Shown here: positions 36,301-45,918 of the stretch, in pieces | How the letters are laid out: each line of letters begins with the position of its first letter | Position numbering within the stretch: the first letter of the stretch is position 1 | The notes under the pieces: generated by a model | What the model was told of the DNA's origin: nothing | The model's input: only the letters and a program-made list of their open reading frames with translations | The model's database searches: none | Made by a program: the position numbers and the translations under genes | Assembly: GCA_008931825.1 (NCBI GenBank) | Contig: QXVZ01021401.1 | Span: 1 to 45,918, forward strand | DNA from: Phallusia fumigata | Lineage: Eukaryota > Chordata > Ascidiacea > Phlebobranchia > Ascidiidae | Direction: 5' to 3' | DNA: 45,918 nt

Positions 36301-37860
36301 ATATTTAAATAGAATGTATTCTGGACCAGTGCTTATTAACCACTGTGTATCACAAGAGCAAAAGGTGTGCCTGACTACCACAGGGTGCACAGGGGTTCAC
36401 CACAAATAATGTATTGGTATGCAGAAAAGGCCCAGACACCAGAGAAGAGAACTGCATTGAGATTATAAACCTTTGAAATGTCACAACATGTGTTTATTTA
36501 ACAATGCTGGCTGTTATCTTGAATCTGTTTCATTTTCATTTTTCGCAATATTTTGTAGTGGTCCGCCAAAACAAAGGCAAAAAAGCAGAGTAAAAACAAT
36601 ATGTGTATTCCCAGAAAGGAGACCCTTAAATAAGTAAACAATGCTACCGTGATTGCCTAAAGCAGACAGCCAACAACCAGTGCTGTGGTCAGTCACACAC
36701 ATGTCTGCAAACATCATACCTCGGGTACAACATGGCAATTGCTGCACTGATGAAAGATCCCCAGTCTCCTCCTTGCACGTAATACTTTTTATAACCAAGT
36801 CTCAGCATCAGTTTGTGAAAAACTCGAGCACAATGAAATGCATTAAACCCTAAACAAAGGATGTGATGTATTTGGGCACCAAAGTTTGTCTTGGATACAA
36901 ATACATGTATTTTTATATTGTTGCTTAAATCAAGGTAATAATTACATTTAAAACCAACCTTCCTTTTGTGGGGCATCAGAAAACCCATATCCAGGAATAG
37001 ATGGACAAATGACTGTGAATGTATCCACCTCATTGCCTTCATAGTTGGATGGGTCAGTCAGCATTGGAAGGATGTCCATAAACTCAACAACAGATCCTGG
37101 CCAACCATGTGTCATCAATAGTACATGGGGCTTAAAAGTTAAAACATGACATAACATATTCTATAATTTGTACTGTTTGCAGCAAAACGCTAGAAATGAT
37201 GGGTTTATACTAACTTGCAAAACCATGCCAGTTTTCTTAGAATAAAACTGACATGTTTGCAATTCAAAGTTTTACGGTACCTCCACTCCTTTTTTGTTCA
37301 TTTTAGGCTTGGAGTGAATGTAGTGAATATTCAGGCCTTCAATTTTAGTTTTGAAATGGTCAAAGCTATTCATCCAGTCCTCCTGCTTCTTCCAAGAGTA
37401 TTCATTTTTCCAATACTCAACCAGTTCTTTCATGTAATCATCCCTTATACCATAATGAAACTCAGACGTTTTCAAGGATGGTACTGGCCATCTAAACATA
37501 CAAATAAAAGCTGAGCGAAACAAGGCAGCTAAAGAGAGGAGCCAAAAGTCCCATTCCATGCCATTACAATGAATTCAATGTAATTTAAAAATACAAAATC
37601 ACAAGACTTCTTTGGCTACTGTTAAATTCTCTACATTACCTGACAGACTTTAACCTTGCTTGCAGCTCTTCGATTTCGGCACTGGGAATTTTTATTTCAA
37701 AGCGTCGAACCACTTGGTCAAGATCACCAGCTTCATCATCCAATGACCAATTTTTGTCCAAAAAAAATTGAGAGAGAACCTCAAAATCATTTTTTTTGGG
37801 GGACATCCATTTGAAATAGGCAAATAGGGCAAAAAGGGCAGCAATTACCAACAAAAACAT
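33350..37860 (-). CDS. EPHX1: microsomal epoxide hydrolase, EPHX1-type (9 exons, 481 aa model)
   Basis: Exons on the minus strand: 37860-37640, 37491-37281, 37130-36959, 36849-36720, 36242-36037, 35318-35237, 35117-34968, 34838-34646, 33430-33350. All junctions are GT/AG and in phase. An N-terminal hydrophobic anchor (MFLLVIAALFALFAYF) implies an ER membrane position. The enzyme hydrolyses epoxides to trans-diols through an alpha/beta-hydrolase covalent intermediate. Visible active-site parts: HGWPG oxyanion motif (152-156), nucleophile Asp230 in GGDWGS, Tyr302 in GYMH and Tyr377 in RFYKEN, Glu406 in FFPNE, His433 in RGGHFSAYE. Positions are within a few residues of human D226, Y299, Y374, E404, H431. 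Exons 1-8 are secure. The end is less so: reading through the CAG|GTTAGA donor gives a stop at 34607 and 467 aa. The spliced exon 9 is preferred because a strong acceptor and an AATAAA exist only there. Intron 5 contains a hAT MITE; exon 8 is partly duplicated across a gap. Confidence 0.95.
33546..34750. repeat. tandem copies of about 600 bp flanking assembly gap n34150, including part of EPHX1 exon 8
   Basis: 33546-34149 and 34151-34750 match nearly base for base, with scattered substitutions and a few-base length difference near 34030/34632. They meet exactly at the n at 34150. Each copy contains the exon 8 segment coding the catalytic-His motif GGHFSAYE. Only the 34151-34750 copy continues into the rest of exon 8 and is used in the gene model. 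The orphan copy would be read as a partial pseudo-exon. The gap position and SNP-level divergence point to two unmerged haplotype contigs. Confidence 0.88.
35438..35869. mobile_element. hAT-type non-autonomous element (MITE) with 8-bp target duplication
   Basis: The 432-bp element has terminal inverted repeats CAGTGATTCCCAAC (left) and the reverse complement of CAGTGGTTCCCAAC (right), one mismatch in 14. It is flanked by perfect 8-bp direct repeats CATTAAGC at 35430-35437 and 35870-35877. An 8-bp duplication with CAGTG-type ends is the hAT superfamily signature. It encodes no transposase. It sits in EPHX1 intron 5, between exons 36242-36037 and 35318-35237, and contains a 21-bp direct repeat (35484-35504 and 35513-35533). 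Confidence 0.9.
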
Positions 37861-37935
37861 GGTAAACAGAGTTTTAGGCTACAAACTTAACAAATAATGA
37901 CTCACTATGATTTTTCACATAATAGTCACAATTAC

Positions 37936-38366
37936 GGATGTTCAAAGTAGAATATTGAATAGTATGGAATTGAATCCACCTAGATTCGAATCCAAATTTG
38001 CTGTTTATAATGGGTAATTGTAACCGTTATTATTTGATCCAAAACAGGCATGCGAAATTCATCTGCACTCTGCGTTGATGCGAGGGGCATTCACAGACAC
38101 AACAGCGCCAATGCCAAGCCATTAGTTTACTTTTTTCCTTTTAGTTTAGACATACATAACGAAATCATACTCAGTTACAGGATATGGTATACACTGTATC
38201 TTTTAATGTTGTTTTGTTACTTACAATTTTATGTGTAATTTTGCCCAAAAATATAAGACTTTTATTCTGGATTCAAAACAACAATTTTAGAATAGCCAGT
38301 TATTCTACTTATTCTGGATTCGAAACAATAATTCTAGAATAGCCAGTTATTCTACTTTGAACATCC
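37936..38366. mobile_element. terminal-inverted-repeat element between EPHX1 and coilin
   Basis: GGATGTTCAAAGTAGAATA at 37936-37954 is repeated as its perfect reverse complement at 38348-38366, giving a 431-bp unit with 19-bp inverted ends and no coding capacity. No clear target-site duplication is visible, so the superfamily is uncertain. It begins only 75 bp upstream of the EPHX1 start codon and therefore probably overlaps the promoter or 5' UTR. Its right part contains a 47-bp tandem duplication (38264-38357). Confidence 0.7.
38264..38357. repeat. 47-bp tandem duplication, two copies
   Basis: 38264-38310 and 38311-38357 are adjacent 47-bp copies beginning ATTCTGGATTC and ending TTATTCTACTT, differing at three positions. 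They lie inside the right half of the inverted-repeat element. The first copy follows the minus-strand AATAAA at 38261-38266, a possible coilin polyadenylation signal. Confidence 0.85.
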
Positions 38367-38599
38367 CTTGCTACAATATAACCATTGCTTGACATAAAAG
38401 CAGACAATTGAAAATATGTTTAGGCAACAAAACCAAATTTAAGAATAAACACAGGGTTTTGGCAATAAATTGGCACAAGCGACATCACTTTATGCTATAA
38501 CAGTCTATTTGAAAACAACTATGAAGTGAAATACAGTATTTGGGCACAGGATTATTTACTCTTTTTAGATTATTTACTTTTTAGATATAGTTTTATAAC

Positions 38600-39799
38600 C
38601 TATTTAATCAATCTAGGGTCAATAAGAGTGGCCCAGCTAAGTAACTTTTTCCTGCTGTCAGAATTATTTTCAACAGGTACCTCTGATTCAATATCCAAAT
38701 CAAACTTTCCTTTCACATTAGCCAAAGTGATTGTTTTTGGCCACATTATTTTAACGTGCAAGCTTTTTTCACTGTCTCCTGGTTTGCTTTCTGATATTTC
38801 TAAAACCTTGGCCTCACGAAAGCCTGATATTGCAGGTGTGTAGTTGTCTGTCATTTCAAATTCTTTATAGGCAATTAGGTCGCCGATCCTTGGAGGCCAT
38901 GACAGAATTGTCAGCTCATCATAACAGTCACACATAGGCCCTATTGGGCTCTCTGGATTCTGTTCAACAACTGGTGGTGTCTCAGATTTCCAACTACTTC
39001 TTGTACGCACACCAAATTTTTCAGTAAAAGTGTTTCTATTTTCTGTCACTTCCTCTTTCACAATCACTGGTTCTACATCCAGCATTTCCACAATACCTGG
39101 TATTTGATCATTGTCTGTATTTTCTGTTGATGATGTGAAGCAAAATTCTGTGCCCACAACAGTCTCTTCATTAGTGGTTTCTGTGGAACAATGTTCTTCT
39201 GAAACAGTTAGATTTGATGAAACAGAAATCCTATTATTGGTGCCAGTCTCAACTTGTTTCATTAAAATGTCATTAATTTTGTTAGGTTTGCTTAACGACT
39301 CTTTTGCTTTTCTTTTGACTTTCTTGTGCTTTCCTTTCTTTTTCTTTAAATCAACATTTGTGGCTCCCAATTTGCATTTCTTTTTAGCCTTTTTTGAAGA
39401 GTGGGTTTCAGGTCCAGATCTCTTTTTAGTTTTGGATGAATCAATAGATACAAGAGCATCCGTAACAGAACCAATTTGTCCAACACTGTTGGTCCCTGGC
39501 AAAGAAATCAAATCCAAAAATGCCACTGAGTCCTCAACAACAACTGTAATCTCATCATTTTCTCTGATAACATCAACATCTTCATTTGATAAGAGAACAA
39601 ATTTGCCAATTGAAAGTACGAGTGATTTTGTGTTAGAATAACCAAACTTCACTGCAATTGCATGTTCAACATCAGCAACACAACTCATTTCCGATCGATT
39701 TATCAGAAACATGTAGCATTTTGAGTGGGGAGAGAGTGGTAATGGGGGTGGCATTTCAAACGAAAGTCGAACTCTAATTTTGTTTGCAGTGGGTGCCAT
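38600..39799 (-). CDS. COIL: coilin, Cajal-body scaffold protein (single exon, 399 aa)
   Basis: The start MAPTANKIRV is chosen because it matches the coilin N-terminus and has AAAATGG context. The open frame extends 27 codons further upstream but loses similarity there. Residues 1-90 match the coilin self-association domain (RVRLSFEMPPP, then KFGYS and VIRENDEITV). Residues 123-168 are a Lys-rich nuclear/nucleolar localisation region. Residues 169-295 are acidic, Ser/Thr-rich and probably disordered. Residues 296-399 form the Tudor-like C-terminal domain, with PRIGDLIAYKEFE, KFDLDIE and the terminal signature WATLIDPRLIK matching vertebrate WKELIDPRLI. The protein is shorter than human coilin (576 aa), and the Arg-Gly repeat box before the Tudor domain is missing. 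Coilin organises snRNP and scaRNA maturation in Cajal bodies. The gene lies in the same orientation as EPHX1, 740 bp away. Confidence 0.94.
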   Translation of the reverse strand: MAPTANKIRVRLSFEMPPPLPLSPHSKCYMFLINRSEMSCVADVEHAIAVKFGYSNTKSLVLSIGKFVLLSNEDVDVIRENDEITVVVEDSVAFLDLISLPGTNSVGQIGSVTDALVSIDSSKTKKRSGPETHSSKKAKKKCKLGATNVDLKKKKGKHKKVKRKAKESLSKPNKINDILMKQVETGTNNRISVSSNLTVSEEHCSTETTNEETVVGTEFCFTSSTENTDNDQIPGIVEMLDVEPVIVKEEVTENRNTFTEKFGVRTRSSWKSETPPVVEQNPESPIGPMCDCYDELTILSWPPRIGDLIAYKEFEMTDNYTPAISGFREAKVLEISESKPGDSEKSLHVKIMWPKTITLANVKGKFDLDIESEVPVENNSDSRKKLLSWATLIDPRLIK

Positions 39800-42424
39800 T
39801 TTGTGTATTACCTCATGAAAAATAAAAAGCACAATTTTTAAATATTTTCTACATATGCCACACTTTATTCCCAACTGCAAACGAAATCCTTAAATACTAG
39901 TTTTTTTCGTTTTGACAATTAAAAATTATGTAATAAAAACAGTTCTGTGGCATAGCGCTATTAGATGACTAGCTTTTAGACGTTTTTGCAAAAGTTTCTC
40001 CATGACGCAAAATGCGGTGGTTTCAATCATTGTCTATATGCAGGATAAACCCGTAAGGTGTGCGAACTATTACTAAACAAATGAAAACACGTATTGATTC
40101 GACGAGAAGGAATAAACGCCCTCCAAAATTTTTGCGGCCTACAATACAACCAGCTAAAACACGCAACGCACAACTCCACAGAAAATGTGCAACTCACAAC
40201 CCAAATTTAACTCCAGTTCAAGTTTACCAACAAAACGATGGTTTGTGCACTGGCAACTTTGGCAAAAGCACGTTCACAAATTGCGCAGTGGTGCATGTCG
40301 GAACCGGTGTTTCGTTAAAAAAAGCAGTTATAATCGTACCAGGCAACATTGTAAAGATGCCTTAGATTTTTTTGAGTAAAAAATACTTACTTAATGACGA
40401 ATTTGGGGGTAATGTTGAATAATTTTTCACGATTTGTTCGTTACGTGAAAAATATGTTTAGTTACGCTTTATTGGATTTGGGTGATTCCCCAAAACAAAA
40501 CAAGGGTGACTTGTTATATGTTTAATTTTTATACTCGGGGAGAACAACAACGCCGTAATGCAAAATCCGTATTTTGTGTCAACGAGGTAGGTCTGTGAAA
40601 ATTTTGTGAATTATTTCATTGGCTTCATGCTGAGATCTGGTGACACTTTAGTAACACGTTGGGGAAAATCGGCACAAAAATTGACAATCCCCGGAAAATG
40701 TAAAAAGTACTGATGCCATAGAGCACTTTATAGGTTATCTGCTCTATACTCATTTCTAACGTTTTCAAATTCCTAGTAAACCATCTCTAACAAACACCAG
40801 TCGGGTTGTCAACATAATGCTTAATGTTTTATGCATTTTAAGGTGAGTCGGAATGTCAAACATGAGTTACTTGCATTAGCAACATACAATACCAATTTTT
40901 AGATTTAGCAAATTTGGCCCAAATTGTTCGTTTAATGGCCATGGCCGTATATTCGATTTCAGACATAAACTGTTTGAGCGATAACACACAAATTGCACCC
41001 TTTGAACTATTTGTTCCAAATCCATTTGAATGCAGGCTACTATAGTTATTTACGTAGAAGAAATGTTAGATCACCTAATCACCCCAACAACATATACCAT
41101 ATCACCTGACATTGCCATGAAGCCAGACGTTCTGTCGGTGATATTTAGACGATTAAAGATGGATTCCAATAGACATAGTTATTCTATAAATTCATAAACC
41201 AAGTATAAAGGTGATTGGTTTTGTTGCACGTCTTGAAATTTACATGCACCATTCGCTCGGTTTAACTTCAACTGCTATCGCTGCTGTTGAATCATTCACA
41301 CTCGAAGATTTCGTGACGACAGGCCTGCCCATAACCATTGTTAAAAACATTTAGTTCTGCCCAGTATAAACGTGACTATAAAGACTGATAAAAAAATGAC
41401 TAAATATTGCACAGGTGCATGCAAGTCGTCATACAAATACTCAAAAGTGCGACATGAAACAATAATCACTTTTCAATTAAGCTGTATTCTTCGTTACACA
41501 TTTCTGTTTACGCTTTTCATACAGCACCAATGTTTCCCTAACTACCATCATCTCATGCAAAAGTAACGTTGTTTTAATGCGATAATTTATTCTCCAAGTT
41601 CTTGTCCTGTAGCCAAATCCAAACTGAAGCTGTTTGCAAAAACATGTTGGTTATATCCCCAAAAACCTATTTGTAAACAACATTTTTTTCAGTTAAACTG
41701 CATTTACTAACTCCTTATGTTTCTGTAATCCCTTAAGTAATGGAACACCGCGTCTGACGTCTTTTTCATTTGCAGTTACGCGGGAGGGGTGAAATGTTTA
41801 CGGGATTGTTAGACGGGCTGCCGAAAAACTGCTGAAGTTTCTCGAAACATGTAATGTCAAGTTCTTCGTAACCGTGTTCACGGCGAACGTAAATCCCAGT
41901 GCTTGTAGGTTACAGACTTTACTTATGACATGGGTATTTATAGAATGAACTGAGGCTTACCGCATCCAACAGAAGAATAAACGCTTTATAGTGACTTAAT
42001 TTTCCCTGATGTGCTGTTACGACAAGAGCATTTTCAAATTTGTTTCTTTTTTGCCTATTGCAAGATCATCGGTATTCGTCCCCTAAATTGCAATGTTCGA
42101 CTGATTTTTTGTAAAGGTTGCATTAAAAAAAGATTAGTTGCGTTTTCTAATTTCCCACACGAACACCATCTCGCTGATGAAAACGAACAAATCAGTTTAG
42201 TATTTTAAGTGAAATATTTAGGAGAAAACCACGTACGATGAATTACGATAGTTCTAAAACGGAATTGCGTTTTAAACGAACAGCAGTCTTCGGTATAGTT
42301 TTGTTGGTTGCAACGGTATAGCGCACACTATAACTGATTTGCGATACATAAAATAACATTGATGGCCTTGCCTTCATTTCATAGAAATACAGCGGCAATA
42401 AAAATGTCTATTGTTGGCAATTTT
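39800..42424. other. coilin upstream region and AT-rich intergenic spacer
   Basis: The first few hundred bases should contain the coilin promoter. A plus-strand frame ending at 40365 (93 codons from its first ATG at 40081) is low-complexity and unsupported. At about 41760-41850 there is a small GC-rich patch with splice-like edges but no extended frame. Nothing else is recognisable. Confidence 0.5.
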
Positions 42425-44500
42425 TTATTTCTTTCGGTTCGTGCGTTCCATCCGAGGCGACTCGTTATTCCGCTTCTTGTATTCAATCCTCCAGTCGTTT
42501 CCAAGAGCTTCACAAAGTTTTTGGTCAATCTGTGGGAATTTGAAATACGCTGGTTGGCAAGGTCGTAAACCAGCAGTCACCAAATAACAATTCAAGTCGA
42601 GTTATTTACACATCGGTTTACCCATTCTGAAACATATTTGTGACTTGTAACTCCAATCAAGATCATTGCAGTTACATTCCAGCGTCAAATGATATATGTT
42701 GCTGCGACAAATTAGGTTAAAAACGCTGTTTCGTAACGATTTATGCGATCATACTTTTTGTGTTTGAAAAAAATCTGTTTGGGAAAAACATCGAAGACCA
42801 GATTTTTTCAAAAAACGCGCAGAATTCGTGTAAACGACATTTTAAATTCATGATTTTCTTGTCAAGTTCTGTATCGTCAAGTTAAGTTCAACCTTTTGCT
42901 AAATATGACTCGAGTTACGTCGAGTGGTTTAAAAACCATGACGACTTGAATTGACTGCTGAACAAAAATTGACTCTTTCAATACTTGTCGCTGAATACAG
43001 CAGGTGAAATTTTAATAACTGATCGGTTTTGACCCTAAATAAATGTAGTCATAACATTTTTAAAATGTATTGGTGCAGTGTTTAAGACTACATCCGCCCA
43101 GATTCTGGTCCATAAAATGTCTATTGGATCCGGAGAACCTTTGATGGAATTTTAACAGCACTTTGCGTGTCATAAAACATTTGTGCATACCTATCTTATA
43201 TGGCTACAAATTTATTTTCGTTAACACGGGTTCAGGAAATAAAACAATTATGGCCTATCAAATTGATTTTCGATATCATTCATACATATATTTCCGTGCA
43301 ATTTTAGCAACGAAGGATCATGCAGCTAGAAACACAATTTGTTATGTGAAGATACCAGCTTATCTTTTTGAACTAACAACTAACAAATTATTTGAAGGAA
43401 ATAGCTAATGACCGGTTTTTAGTTGTCATGAAGCACTCGTGTTTAGCTTGAGTCCTCGCAGCTATCAACTCCATCAGCAAATAAATAACTCATTACCAAT
43501 AGCAGCCTACAAGGAACGTTCCAAGTTTGTTATTCCGAAACAACTAAGCCAGAACAGAAAGTGATACTGTTTGTGGGTAATTGAATATGAGGCTTTACAA
43601 AAGCAAGGTACCCGAACTAGCAAGGAATTTTAAACATGTGTCACCACACTGGCCAAGGATTTTACATCGCGTCGGTAAAATTGTCATTTTACTTCTACAA
43701 AAAAATCCCAAATAAGGTTTTGAGGTCTCTATAGGTGCTGTTGAGATCAAACTCTAAAAACTTAATGACCCCTTACTTGTTCCATTCCATCCGTTATTTC
43801 CTCGAAGCATAGTCGATAAGTGGACAGTGCTCTCCTGATCATGTGATCAGCTTCGTTGTCGTTTGTTACCGGGTGAATCTTTGTCTGAGAAACATTACAG
43901 TTGAGTTTTATGGCTGTGGTTAATGGTAACATGTCCCCACGACCTGGCAGCAAAGTGAAAGTGCTGAACTTTTGTATACCTAGCAACGGTTGGCAATCGC
44001 ATCTTTCAAACTGGTTACGTAGCAAGTTTAAACATGGGTTAAACCTCAAACACATAAGGGTGGATGTGATCGTCCGAGCCCAACTATCACAATAATACAC
44101 TCAAGGCGCAGATACAACGCATTAATGGACGTCAATCTACTTATTTATTTTGGGCATGCGCGTCTCTTGGACCAAGATACGGCTATGCACTAACACGGCT
44201 TTTTTAAAGTTGCAATAGGGAACAATGGTTGAGAAATATTAAAGTTGCAATAGGGTACAATGGTTGAGCTGTTCCAAAGAGCTGCAAATAGTTTAACATC
44301 AAATGTCGTAGCCAGCCTTTTAGCATGCGGTATTCGGTCACAAAGTAATATGCTTCAAATATTCAAATTTATTAACATACAAACCAAACAGTTTAACACT
44401 AAGAATATTGTCGATATCAATGCATACACATTATGAAATCTACTAGAAGAAGCAAATTGTAAGCTACCTGCAGAAAAGCCTCAAAACCTCCACCAGTCAT
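42425..44500 (-). CDS. unrecognised small protein, three-exon model (81 aa)
   Basis: On the minus strand, exons 44500-44468, 43884-43777 and 42529-42425 have clean edges (CTGCAG|GTAGCT; GTTTCTCAG|ACA ... GAACAA|GTAAGG; TTCCCACAG|ATT). All junctions are phase 0. They encode 11, 36 and 34 residues, ending in a Lys/Arg-rich tail and TAA; the stop overlaps AATAAA. The first exon begins MTGGGFEAFLQ, with AAAATG context and a possible UTR acceptor just upstream (TTGAG at 44513). The middle exon (MIRRALSTYRLCFEEITDGMEQ) looks helical and acidic. The last (IDQKLCEALGNDWRIEYKKR) is amphipathic then basic. I do not recognise the family. Coding character comes from splice-site quality, phase agreement and balanced amino-acid content. 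Additional phase-0 exons could lie in the 1.2-kb second intron, so 81 aa is a minimum. Confidence 0.5.
44204..44268. repeat. 35-bp-period tandem repeat, two copies
   Basis: A 30-bp unit containing AAAGTTGCAATAGGG and ACAATGGTTGAG occurs at 44204-44233 and 44239-44268 with one mismatch. It is local and non-coding, inside the first intron or upstream region of the minus-strand small gene. Confidence 0.85.
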
Positions 44501-45918
44501 TTTTCCTCGTCTCAACGCGGGTAAGTAAAACCAATTTGGCAGTAAGCAGGATCAAGAAACCAGCTTACGGTTCGCACTGCGACTTCTGGACACGGCCGAC
44601 TCGCTAGTGTGCATTTAAACAGCGCTGCAATGACGCTATATTCGTCTGAAACAAAGCAATGAAACTTTATCCCGGAGAATGTTACGAGCGTGTTGTGGGC
44701 CCCAAATGAAACGCTTTGGTGTTTGCTTACACCTCCACTTACAATGTAAACCGTGCGAGGAGCGCAGGCGCTTGTAGGTGAGTTTAAATGTCCGTCAACA
44801 TTCTGTGTGGGCCTATAAACCTCGTTTCTCTAAAGTTTACGAGCGCGATGTTTCCAACGCCTGCTGGAGGAAGGCCCGCTGTAAACGGATATTGAATTGT
44901 AAATGCCCAAAATAGAATAATCGTGGAAATAACCCAGTTAAAGGTACAAACTTTGCAATTTTTGATTGTAATAAAAGGTTTAGTCATGTTTCAACAGGCT
45001 TACTTTGAAAGACCTATAATTACGACTCCTTAAACTTTCTTCAACGGTCTATCCAATTTCCCCTAGTTGTAAAAAACTTCAAACACCTCCTTATTGTTTA
45101 ATATAGTGGTTTAGGTAAGTCGGAGTCCACATATATAAGATTTTCTGTTTTATTTGTGAGAACCTCCAAAACACCTAAAAGATTGCGTTACCAAAACCTG
45201 CATCATTTAAGTTTGTTTCTAATGTTTGGCGTAAAACTCAACAATGTTATGTTCCCAATCATGCGTTTAAGATGTTTATGACACTAATATAATACAAACT
45301 GAACAAACAACAGTGACTGATGTGCCGAATATTAGCTGATATTCACTGCATGTACAATCAACTTCCGCTATGCTGCGTCGCGCCGAATATATCCTGTTCA
45401 TAGCAAACTTTCATGGCTAAAAATCAACACGAGCTCTTATTTTGCAACGTATCGTCAAACTTGAACAGTTATACGAAGATACTGTATAGCGAAGATGGCA
45501 AACTGGAACCAAAGTTGTTTTCAACTTCACTGTGAGCTACACCATGAAAACGGCAACAATAGATTTGTCAATATAATCAGACTGCGAGCAGTAAAGCTTT
45601 ACAAATAGCGTCAATAAACAAAACGATAAAGCCGTGATGTTTACGTATGGAAAAGTTGTACTGGTACGATTTCCATGATAGAAAACAGCAGGTTCGTAGA
45701 ACAGAACATGACATCGGCATTAGTAGCGTATAGAAAACACATTATCTGCTTTAAGCGGTAACCACATCAATTTAAATCCAACTTGATATGTGGATATGTT
45801 TTATACTCTGCGACGTTATCTCTGTAATCCAAACAGGTGATTGTTTTAAACTTGTTGTCTTTAAGAGAATAACAAATGAACAACCACATAAAGTAGGAGG
45901 CAGATTTACAAGCTTGCA
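44501..45918. other. upstream region of the minus-strand small gene; otherwise no supported gene
   Basis: GC-rich patches at about 44560-44640 and 44820-44890 stand out from AT-rich surroundings. Both have splice-like edges on the minus strand (TCATTGCAG ... GAACC|GTAAGC, and GTTTACAG ... CGCTC|GTAAAC). Stops in the frame that leads into MTGGG suggest 5' UTR exons or promoter sequence rather than coding. Toward the right end a 37-codon plus-strand frame begins at an ATG at 45495 in good context, without further support. Confidence 0.4.

Noticed and set aside
37975-37995. GATTCGAATCC string resembling a tRNA B box
   Set aside because: No A box or cloverleaf around it; it lies inside the inverted-repeat element and is a simple palindrome around TTCGAA.
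39111-39641. 176-codon plus-strand frame opposite coilin
   Set aside because: It is the antisense shadow of the coilin coding sequence; the Phe/Leu/Ser-rich translation comes from Lys/Glu codons on the other strand.
40060-40365. Plus-strand frame upstream of coilin
   Set aside because: It begins at GTG; the first ATG is at 40081. It has no domain features and no splice or promoter support.
1-45918. CRISPR arrays, bacterial operons or phage-like modules
   Set aside because: The DNA is eukaryotic nuclear sequence with spliced metazoan genes; no regularly spaced repeats or prokaryotic gene arrangement are present.

Overview
The window is animal nuclear DNA: intron-containing genes with GT/AG junctions, a hAT-type MITE, AATAAA signals, no operon logic, and three single-base 'n' gaps. 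Three genes are clear metazoan orthologues: naked cuticle (Nkd), microsomal epoxide hydrolase (EPHX1) and coilin. AT-rich flanks, short proteins and some short introns (72 nt to a few hundred nt) would suit an invertebrate chordate such as a tunicate, but the species cannot be proved from this sequence.

Layout. (1) 1-2342: AT-rich, no supported gene. (2) 2343-3558, plus strand: a two-exon gene for a small type I membrane protein with a signal peptide, one EGF-like module, a Thr/Ser-rich stalk and a transmembrane helix. (3) 3559-12183: mostly intergenic, with a CpG-rich block at 9590-10200 that may be regulatory for the next gene. (4) 12184-31491, plus strand: an eight-exon Nkd gene of 540 codons, predicted N-myristoylated and ending in a His-rich tail; its EF-hand loop has lost most metal ligands. 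Its introns are more GC- and CpG-rich than the flanks and carry many CTTTGAT and TGACGTCA words. (5) 33350-37860, minus strand: a nine-exon EPHX1 gene with the full catalytic set. One intron holds a hAT MITE, and part of exon 8 plus intron 8 is duplicated on both sides of an assembly gap. (6) 37936-38366: a terminal-inverted-repeat element between EPHX1 and coilin. (7) 38600-39799, minus strand: single-exon coilin. (8) 42425-44500, minus strand: three well-bounded exons that join in phase into an unrecognised 81-residue protein.

The genes do not form a pathway. Nkd is a Dishevelled-binding antagonist of Wnt signalling, EPHX1 detoxifies epoxides at the ER, and coilin scaffolds Cajal bodies. 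The points most worth checking are the degenerate EF-hand of Nkd, the motif load of its introns, the two gap-flanking duplications (probably unmerged haplotypes), a last EPHX1 exon hidden beyond one of them, and the unknown 81-residue gene.
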